A DNA stretch of 22,627 bases from Saccoglossus kowalevskii. Its lineage: Eukaryota; Hemichordata; Enteropneusta; Harrimaniidae. Where the stretch lies: assembly GCF_000003605.2 (NCBI RefSeq), contig NW_003109091.1:9091-31717 (forward strand), written 5' to 3'. The position numbers and the translations under genes were made by a program. Of this stretch, positions 16,801 to 22,627 are shown in pieces (position 1 is the stretch's first letter; every line of letters starts with the position of its first letter). The notes beneath the pieces were generated by a model. The model was not told the DNA's origin, did not search any database, and saw only the letters and a list, made by a program, of their open reading frames with translations.

Positions 16801-19506
16801 CCGTTTTTCTCTGGAGTTGTCAGTATCCTTTTCTTTGCTTTCAAATCACCACTGCTATCTGAGGAGAGCGAATATGCATTCTCATTTCTGTGCGAGAGTC
16901 TGGCAGCCTTTGGTATGTGTTCAAATTCTTCAACCTGCCAATCACTAGAGTCACTCATGAGAAGATCAGCAGCAGAACCATATCGTTTCAAAAGAACACC
17001 TTCCTCGCTGAGTTTTGAATTTTTTCGATTTCTGCATCTTCGTCTTGCAATATCTAATAATTTAACACTGGATTGTGTCAAATTACTAATATCGGAAGAA
17101 TCTAAATCCTGGATCCAACTAGGAGCCGGATGTCCACTATTTCCAGACAGATCCAAGTCTTGTACCCAGCTTGGAGCATGGCAAGCACTCACAGTGTCCA
17201 AATCTTGTACCCAGCTAGGAGCACAGCGTGCACTCATTGTGTCCATGTCTTGAACCCAACTTGGAGCTGGCCTTCCTCCTGAGTTGGGCGACAGGTGGGT
17301 ATGCTCTAACTGTGCTGGCCTAGCTGGAGTATGGTACAATTGTTGAGCAGCTGAGCTATTTAGTCGGCTTGGTAGATCACCTAAGCTACCAGATTTGTAT
17401 CTGTTCAAAGCATTCCTTTGATACTGGGTGTATGGCTTTCTAGGGTTGATAGGTGCTGATATCAGTGCTTCGGTATCTAAACTCTCAACATCAGTGATGA
17501 CAGAATTACTTGTAAGAGGAGATAAATTCTCACTTGTACTGTCGTTCTGACTGTTATGAAGAAGGGTTTCAGCTGAAACATTAAAACAAACATTACTGTT
17601 ATTACACACTAACATTATTTTGATATTATATAAAAGTTATCTCATGAGTGAACCTACAATATCAGATTCATTAAACAAGTGTAGTAATTGTCATTTGTTC
17701 CTCACCAAAGGCATGGATATAGTATTATCAAATTTGAAAAACAAACAAAGCATGTCCAAAATACCCCTTTTAAAAAAAATGGCTGCCAGATGGCCATCTT
17801 TGATCTGATTATGAAAAAAAATACATGTTCAAAATATAAATAAAAAATGGTTCACATCGTAAGTCTTGGAGACATAGTATTATGGCCATAAAGCAAGATG
17901 GCCACTAGTTGGCCATCTTTGGACCGATTGCAGAACAAATTGTCATGGACATGTATCCTATGTATGTAGCATATTTGAAAAAAAAAAAACTAATGAAGCA
18001 TGTCCAAATACCACATTTTCAAAAAACCAAAACGGCTTCCAATTGGCCATTTTAGATCGAATTACTAAACCACAGCATGTGCCTGTGTCCCATATAAAGT
18101 ACTTGAAACATGCAAAGAATGAACAGATTTGGTCCAAAGGATTCTGAAATATGGTTTTAGATGAATGGACGAACAAAGACAGAATTATAAGTCTAATAAT
18201 GTAAATATTATATTTACTCTATTAGAAAAGTATTTCTAATAGAAGCCCACATACAGTAATGTATTTGCTCACAAGCACACATTAAAACCAAAAATTGCAT
18301 TTATTGTATGCAGAATAATTAAAATATTCACCTAAGCCTATACGCTACAAATAGAGCAAATATGTTAGTTGTTAGTTGTGTTGAGTTTTATAGGGTGTGA
18401 CTCTATTTTAAGGTTCTAGCACAGGTTCACTGCTAATGTACATTTTTCATCGGCTTAGAAAATTTGACAAAATAAAACAGGTGTAGACTAATATTAAGTG
18501 AAACTATCATTTCAACAATGTGTCCACAGCAACCATGTTTAGATATAGAAAGCAGGCGTAATTATTGACAGATCATTGTCTACTGTAAATGTTTAATTTT
18601 TTACTGCTACAGATTTTCATGATGTGTTCAAAGCAACTAAATAACAAACTCCTTGTTTGATGATCTCAAATAATATTTTCATGGCTACACAAAATATCCT
18701 TGAAAATTCATGCAAATTTGTTGGCATCTAATCAAAGTATGAAAAGAAAAAACAGAATACAATTGCAACTTACATGGATTTGATAAAAAACCTGAATTCT
18801 GATCTAAAATACTAACCCACAAGTTAAGATCCTCAAGTTCTGACCCAAATACCACTTTTGCTGTGATTTTTAGTAATGAACTCGTAAATTTTACACTATA
18901 AATTTCGCCACCAATAATAATTTCTATAATTTTAAATACTATTGAACAAAAGGGACATAATTTTACATTGCCTACATGTGTTGATCAAAGTTTTTAAAAA
19001 ACAGGGTATGTGAAGGTGGCAATAGTTGTCTTTGAATTTCAAAAGGTTAAGAAGCCAGTGTGTATACATGTACATGGTTCAGCATAGAAGTCAAAGCAGC
19101 AAAAAATGAAAAAGCGTTTACCTTTATGTCTTTCCACATCTGCTCTGACTATTTCTCGATAAGACTTGTCAATGAGTTTCTTCATTTCATGCCGATGTAG
19201 CTCGGTTTTCTTCTCCCTAGCTTCCTGTTTTCGATCAAAGTTGAGCTGCAGCGTCGTTTCCAGAGACATTGAGTCATTCACGGCTCTCTGGTTCCCAAAC
19301 AAATTGCCATAGCTTGTTTCAAAATTGTTTATATACGCATGCAATTCTGCAGATGCTGAGGACTGGTTATGGCTTTGGTTATTGGATTGTCTGTTGTGAT
19401 GACTAGAATGCAGTGATTTTGACATATTCCTTGATGAGATTGTATTATTCCATGAAGCGTCATCCATCACTCGACTAGAATTCCAACTATCATACATGTG
19501 GGCCAT
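10756..19506 (-). CDS. LAS2: LAS2 (C18orf54-like) family protein, gene model of eight coding exons
   Basis: On the minus strand the exons are 19506-19122, 17572-16370, 15889-15788, 15711-15558, 13486-12987, 12413 (or 12420) into the N gap, 11451-11378 and 10846-10756. The junctions are GT/AG and phase-consistent through 12987. The protein has over 870 residues, is Ser-rich and largely disordered, with no signal peptide or membrane segment. Landmarks are SASAELHAYINNFE (residues 50-63) and NDSMSLETTLQL near the N-terminus, four APSW(V/I)QD(M/L)D motifs, a FLEDCLQSN-like segment occurring twice, EALKTMLFTMQKV, and C-terminal SLQRAMQHLFRLKTLV. From memory of the vertebrate lung adenoma susceptibility protein 2 family, the ALxAYIxxF, MSLTT-like and SLQxAxHHLxRLK segments correspond. 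Its molecular function is poorly known; mouse genetics gave the name. The assignment rests on recall, not a search. Confidence 0.75.
10847..11377 (-). other. LAS2-like last intron, 531 bp
   Basis: AT-rich, with donor GTATGC and acceptor TTTACAG (minus strand). No other feature is seen. Confidence 0.65.
11378..11451 (-). CDS. LAS2: LAS2-like penultimate exon
   Basis: This 74-nt exon follows a strong acceptor (CTTCTCTCTCAG, minus strand) and ends AAAG|GTATGC. In the frame that joins the terminal exon it reads SSTSSSPTVQKLDFESEAGG then QSLQ and a split Arg codon. This requires an incoming phase of 0 from the exon interrupted by the N gap. Another open frame crosses here but does not join the last exon correctly. 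Confidence 0.8.
11452..11851 (-). other. Intronic sequence between the N gap and the penultimate exon
   Basis: AT-rich sequence, ending at the splice acceptor before 11451. No coding segment is supported. An open frame that appears to cross the N run is an artefact of the gap. Confidence 0.55.
11852..12303. other. Assembly gap, 452 N
   Basis: A run of N interrupts the LAS2-like gene. The exon beginning near 12413 (minus strand) runs open into the gap at the residues VAAEEN, so its 3' end and donor, and possibly a further exon, are hidden. The true length of the gap is unknown. Confidence 1.
12304..12420 (-). CDS. LAS2: LAS2-like exon truncated by the gap
   Basis: The minus strand reads RSDDDSPRLTGGEQPGPV then EALKTMLFTMQKVAAEEN and runs into the gap. 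The acidic, Pro/Gly-rich start and the EALKTMLFTMQ helix look coding. Two acceptor AGs compete: TATAG|ATGAGAGG (exon from 12420, phase 0) and GAGAG|GTAGG (exon from 12413, phase 1). The second fits the long upstream exon ending at 12987. The first fits an internal donor at 13387. Confidence 0.7.
12421..12986 (-). other. LAS2-like intron, about 570 bp
   Basis: AT-rich, donor GTATAC (minus strand) after 12987. No additional exon is evident, although a small one cannot be excluded. Confidence 0.55.
12987..13486 (-). CDS. LAS2: LAS2-like 500-nt exon
   Basis: The acceptor is TTTTTTTCAG (AG at 13488-13487). The first base completes a Leu codon from the previous exon, giving LKPPRHVGERSSRASENP then TIIDKFLEDCLQSNKE. 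The frame stays open for 166 codons to the donor TTCAG|GTATAC, with NIIKSFIQECLESS echoing the earlier TIIDKFLEDCLQSN and a Ser-rich end. A strong internal donor, GAG|GTGAGT (exon base 13387), could shorten it to 100 nt in phase 0. The internal repeat argues that the long form is coding. Confidence 0.78.
13487..15557 (-). other. LAS2-like intron, 2071 bp, mostly minisatellite
   Basis: The donor is GTAAGT (minus strand, after 15558) and the acceptor a T-run with CAG before 13486. About 1.7 kb of it is the 19-bp tandem array; the remaining roughly 300 bases on the 13487 side are AT-rich with nothing recognised. Confidence 0.8.
13799..15521. repeat. 19-bp minisatellite array, about 1.7 kb, with higher-order repeats
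   Basis: The basic unit is GCTATCACCAAAGATTGAA (19 bp), about 90 copies. A 14-bp short unit (GAAGCTCAAAGATT type) is interspersed. Nested periods are visible: a block of about 356-375 bp occurs twice in tandem (starting near 14032 and 14407); a 33-bp period (19+14) runs over about 14940-15175; and a 90-bp period (4x19+14) repeats three times from 15174. A variant ACCATAGAGTGACGCT marks 13861, 13956, 14032 and 14407. The 33-bp period keeps a minus-strand frame open, which is not a gene. Confidence 0.97.
15558..15711 (-). CDS. LAS2: LAS2-like exon, 154 nt
   Basis: Acceptor TTTTTGTAG ends at 15712; donor TCT|GTAAGTA follows 15558. Incoming phase is 1 and outgoing phase 2. It reads PVVHAILAKAEQVLHTPVPQ, then a Lys/Thr/Ser stretch and a TEDVLDGDRSWEKNLPC segment that continues into the 500-nt exon as LKPPRHVGE. 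Confidence 0.85.
15788..15889 (-). CDS. LAS2: LAS2-like 102-nt symmetric exon
   Basis: The acceptor is TTTTCTTTTCAG and the donor ACCT|GTAAAT (minus strand). The 34 codons read FIYIVVWIWNHLIEGEIILT and then GAERKASKVVEET. Phase is 1 on both sides, so skipping it keeps the frame: the next exon's AT is completed by T if included (Tyr) or by G if skipped (Asp). The hydrophobic, Trp-rich start contrasts with the polar protein around it. Confidence 0.72.
15890..16369 (-). other. LAS2-like intron, 480 bp, with a higher-GC patch
   Basis: The donor GTAATT follows 16370 and the acceptor precedes 15889. About 15990-16250 is noticeably richer in G and C than neighbouring introns and might be an old repeat insertion. 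I found no inverted ends or coding motifs in it. Confidence 0.55.
16370..17572 (-). CDS. LAS2: LAS2-like large exon with four PSWVQDLD repeats
   Basis: This 1203-nt exon has acceptor TTAATGTTTCAG (AG at 17574-17573) and donor CAAG|GTAATT; phase is 1 in and 1 out. It encodes 401 residues rich in Ser, Asn and Arg. Early landmarks are RYKSGSLGDLPSRL and then four motifs, APSWVQDMD, APSWVQDLD, APSWVQDLD and APSWIQDLD, spaced 15, 15 and 17 residues (genomic 17098-17275). Later come RYGSAADLLM, several Ser-Asp clusters, RAQSFSKI and RRAVSAESVSSDLPAR, which look like phosphorylation-prone or 14-3-3-type Arg-x-x-Ser sites. No enzyme fold is recognised. A long antisense open frame across the same DNA is a shadow. 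Confidence 0.9.
17573..19121 (-). other. LAS2-like first coding intron, 1549 bp
   Basis: The donor GTAAAC follows 19122 and the acceptor ends at 17573; exon phases match (G|CT, Ala). Apart from the diverged repeats at about 17700-18065 it is AT-rich with no recognised feature. Confidence 0.75.
17700..18065. repeat. Three diverged copies of an ATGGCC/GGCCAT-containing repeat
   Basis: Three copies, each about 110-130 bp, share a layout: a CATGTCCAAAATA-like segment, an A-run, an ATGGC...TTGGCCATCTTTG-like segment and an ATCTGATTA/ACCGATTG/ATCGAATTA end. The cores lie near 17779-17812, 17895-17930 and 18025-18065. The middle copy contains a perfect 10-bp inverted pair, AAGATGGCCA (17895-17904) and TGGCCATCTT (17910-17919). 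This looks like an old interspersed repeat expanded locally in the intron. Confidence 0.6.
19122..19506 (-). CDS. LAS2: LAS2-like first coding exon
   Basis: The start ATG at 19506-19504 has a good animal context (ACAATGG). The exon encodes 128 residues and ends AAAG|GTAAAC in phase 1. It begins MAHMYDSWNSSRVMDDASWN, has a Ser/His/Asn/Gln-rich stretch, then SASAELHAYINNFE, NDSMSLETTLQL and a charged helix (about residues 90-128) rich in Lys, Arg and Glu. The acceptor-like CCACAG at 19518-19513, six bases before the ATG, suggests the 5' untranslated leader is split by an intron. Confidence 0.85.
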
Positions 19507-21598
19507 TGTGAACTGTGGTTTAAAATCAAAGTTTCAGTAAGGCAGCTTAAAACTTCATTCTAGAGTATAAAATAAAATCTCAGTTTTCACTTTACTTCTC
19601 ATGAAGTAGATCTGCAATACAAAAGAGAGAAATGAGGTTACTTAACCTGAAAAAAGTCAAAAATGTTTTCTCACGTGCGACAAATATGATTTGATGGAAG
19701 AAGAAACCTTACAAGTGACCAATTTCAGTTAGCGATCTTTAAGGCAGTTGAGTACTCAGCAATAGTCACACATTCTGCAACCTTATTGCTTTATGGCCAA
19801 AGTGGTGGTTCTGGACAAAAAAATAAAATATTCACAGCATTCATCCTAACAAGTTGTTTGCTTGCATAGTTAATCCAGTGACAAACACCACCATTCACAA
19901 ACAGGCTTCTGTGTATATTCAATTGATCCATATGCAAACAGAAAGGGTGTCAAGTATGTTTTCACTCAGTACCAAACTGAATGTGTAACTGACAACCAGC
20001 GAATAGTAATTGCAAAAGAAATGACTGTACATGAATATTTTAAATCCCTGCAGTTTACGCACTTAATTAACTGAAATACAGATAATAATGGATAATAAAT
20101 TAAATCATATCTTGATAATCAATAATTAGAACAGCTTTGGCACAGGCAAAAACTATTATGTATTTGATGTGTGAACAACAAACGTTATTAGCAACCAATT
20201 GGGACGCTTGAATTATATGAATTCGACTGTGACTGTTTAAATGTTCCAATCAAAGACAAATTCCTTTTCAGTTTGTAATGCCATTTTTGTTAGAAACCTG
20301 CATTGATAGTGTGAATTTATATATAAATTTTAAGCTAATATGATATTGACAAATGACACAATGTTTTTAAATATATCTATAGAGTGTACTGATTATATCG
20401 TTATTCATGCCAAGATGACCTGAGTGGCTTAGAGTAGTGGTCACTCCACTAAAATAATACCTGTTAATACTCAAATCCAATCAACTGCTGTTCATTCCAA
20501 TATCACAGAACCATAAAAGTGTGAATTTTGAAAGAGGTTGGTTTTGTTGGGTTGATCCACAATCAAACAGACCTGGAGGGTAAATTAATCCAACAGTAAA
20601 CAGACCACTTGTAAAACCTAGCTAGAAGTTTGTCTAGCACACACTGTGTAAACACAACTAAACGAACTTTGCGTCTTGCATTTTAGTGCTGACAAAAATC
20701 AAACCTGGGACAACAAGCGGCCAACAAACAAGCAACAACAAAGACTATGCACACTATACTGGGCCAGCTATTTTCAGATCATATTTAATCATCAGATTTC
20801 TTGTTATCGCACATTGAAATGCTGTGTTTTTATATACAGCGACAGCAACAAATGTTTTACGTCGATGATGTAAACAAAAAGAATTTGTACATTAAATAAT
20901 ACGAGTTGAATTTTTAGCTCCAGAAAATATTCAATTTATATACAAATATATCGGTACCAGTAAAGTCTGAAATCCAAGTTAATAGTGGGTTTGTTTATAC
21001 AAGGTGTGATTTGACTGACAGTAAACTACCTGATAAGAGGTGTATTAAGCAGAAATCAATAGCAATATCCCAATACAAAATTCCAAATTAACTAATATAA
21101 GTATAAAGGTAGTGTCAGTGGTGCCTAGTGCTGATACAAGTTTGCTGGTATGCTAGATTTAGGACTCGTAATAGGCACTCAGCTAAACTACAGTTATAGC
21201 CTACAGGTATGTATCATGTATCCTTCATTACAAGTATTGACGGATCACCAGTGCTGAACCCATACCAAGGGGGCAATGTATGAGCCATTAATCAGAAACA
21301 ATGAGCTGAGACCTACATCAGCTCTCGAAATATAGTTATTCTCTGCAAGTTATAGTATTTTTCCTAGTGTAGACTCAATCAGGGGAGCAGGCCTAACGTT
21401 ACATAGAACAGCTTAAAAACAAAACCATATTCCAGTTAAGTATTTGTTTAGTAGAGACTTGAAATCAACTGTGACGAGCTACTTGATGAGGGATATCAAT
21501 TTTACATTTCAGTAACTGCCAAATGCTTTACAATATTCATACTCTATATAGCTATATACTCTATAAAATTCTACTATGACTAATATTGAAATTTAACA
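19507..21598. other. 5' flank of the LAS2-like gene, no further gene seen
   Basis: AT-rich sequence that should contain the leader exon and promoter of the minus-strand gene. I could not place either with confidence: no convincing TATA, CpG-dense block or initiator stands out. No reading frame on either strand looks coding. Confidence 0.5.
20418..20478 (+). repeat. Possible tRNA-derived SINE remnant
   Basis: TGGCTTAGAGTAGTGG (20425-20440) resembles a Pol III A box (TRGCNNAGYNGG) with extra bases, and TACTCAAATCC (20468-20478) matches the B box GGTTCRANNCC in 9 of 11 positions if read as GGTTCAAATCC. Spacing is 43 bases, normal for tRNA-like promoters. The cloverleaf stems are not intact, so a functional tRNA is excluded. 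No 3' tail or target duplication is clear. Confidence 0.3.
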
Positions 21599-22627
21599 GG
21601 CGGTATTAGAGGCCAAGGTGGTTATATCGGTACCAGAATAACAAAAATTTTGATTTCTCTTCCAAATGTGTAAAAGACAGATAAATGCTACTATACTCGT
21701 GACTAATGTTGTAAATCAACAGGTGGTATTGGAGGCCAAGGTGGTTATAGTAACAATAAATTAGATTTCTCTTCCAAATGTGTAAAAGACAGATAAATGC
21801 TACAATACTCGTGACTAATGTTGTAAATCAACAGGTTGTATTAGAGGCCAAGGTGGTTATGATTCCAAAAATTTAGGTTTCTCTTTTAATGTGTAAAAGA
21901 CAGATAAATGCTACTATACTCGTGACTAATGTTGAAATTCAACAGGTGGTATTGGAGGCCAAGGTGGTTATGATTACAAAAATTTAGGTTTCTCTTCCAA
22001 TGTATAAAAGACAGATGACATGCTACTATATTTGTGACTAATGTTAAAATTCAACAGGTGGTATTGGAGGCCACGGTGGTTATAGTAACAATAAATTAGA
22101 TTTCTCTTCCAAATGTGTAAAAGACAGATGACATGCTACTATATTTGTGACTAATGTTAAAATTCAACAGGTGGTATTAGAGGCCAAGGTGGTTATAGTA
22201 ACAATAAATTAGATTTCTCTTCCAAATGTGTAAAAGACAGATAAATGCTACTATACTCGTGACTAATGTTAAAATTAAAAAGGTATTATTAGAGGCCAAG
22301 GTGGTTATGATTACAAAAATTTAGGTTTCAATTTTAATGTGTAAAAGACAGATAAATGCTACTATACTCGTGACTAATGTTGAAATTCAACAGGTGGTAT
22401 TGGAGGCCAAGGTGGTTATGATTACAAAAATTTAGGTTTCTCTTTTAATGTGTAAAAGACAGATGACATGCTACTATATTTGTGACTAATGTTAAAATTC
22501 AACAGGTGGTATTAGAAGCCAAGGTGGTTATACCGGTAGTAACAATAAATTAGATTTCTCTTCCAAATGTGTAAAAGACAGATAAATGCTACTATACTCG
22601 TGACTAATGTTGAAATTAAAAAGGTAT
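21599..22627. repeat. Satellite-like tandem array of about 112-bp units, cut by the window edge
   Basis: Nine units end in AACAGG or AAAAGG at 21723, 21835, 21946, 22058, 22171, 22283, 22394, 22506 and 22624, so lengths are 111-113 bp, except the first (123) and the ninth (118). Each starts near GGTGGTATTGGAGGCCAAGG and ends GTGACTAATGTTGAAATTCA. Two alternative left halves (AGTAACAATAAATTAG or GATTACAAAAATTTAGG) and two right halves (ATAAATGC...ACTCGTG or ATGACATGC...ATTTGTG) are combined in different ways. The array continues beyond the window. Confidence 0.97.

Noticed and set aside
16723-17253. Long open frame on the + strand (176 codons)
   Set aside because: It is antisense to the large LAS2-like exon, whose minus-strand product has motifs, repeats and correct splice phases. 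The + frame has no motif or splice support.
20418-20478. Functional tRNA gene
   Set aside because: The A and B boxes are degenerate and the acceptor, anticodon and T stems do not pair.

Overview
The window is animal nuclear DNA. Two intron-rich genes lie tail to tail, joined by phase-consistent GT/AG exons, in AT-rich sequence full of microsatellites, minisatellites and diverged repeats. Gene content, short introns and repeat load suggest an invertebrate, perhaps a marine deuterostome such as a hemichordate. That placement is inference; no marker in the window fixes the taxon.

Left part (about 947-6070, + strand): the 3' nine exons of an ionotropic glutamate receptor (iGluR) subunit. They encode most of the amino-terminal domain, the S1/S2 ligand-binding domain, the M1-M4 membrane segments and a short charged tail ending at 5585. 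The signal peptide and first part of the amino-terminal domain are not seen. The ligand-binding Arg and Glu and the S2 disulfide cysteines are kept, but the M3 gating motif is MYLGNMSAI where typical subunits have SYTANLAAF, the Q/R-site position is Leu, and a usual ligand-contact Ser is Arg. The first visible exon carries an apparent one-base frameshift.

Middle (about 6070-10750): intergenic AT-rich DNA. It holds a promoter-like motif cluster, a possible 369-bp terminal-inverted-repeat element, a 30-bp minisatellite with 60-bp higher-order structure, and perfect hairpins.

Right part (10756-19506, - strand): a gene I assign to the lung adenoma susceptibility protein 2 family (LAS2, human C18orf54). 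Eight coding exons were assembled by hand; a 452-base run of N truncates one. It encodes a Ser-rich, mostly disordered protein with four APSW(V/I)QD(M/L)D motifs and a C-terminal SLQRAMQHLFRLK segment. One intron is largely filled by a 1.7-kb minisatellite of 19-bp units with nested higher-order repeats.

Far right (19507-22627): the 5' flank of the LAS2-like gene, a weak tRNA-like SINE remnant, and a tandem array of about 112-bp units running off the window edge. The two halves of each unit vary independently, like a record of recombination.

The two genes show no sign of acting together. I see no multi-gene system, RNA gene, CRISPR array or intact transposase.
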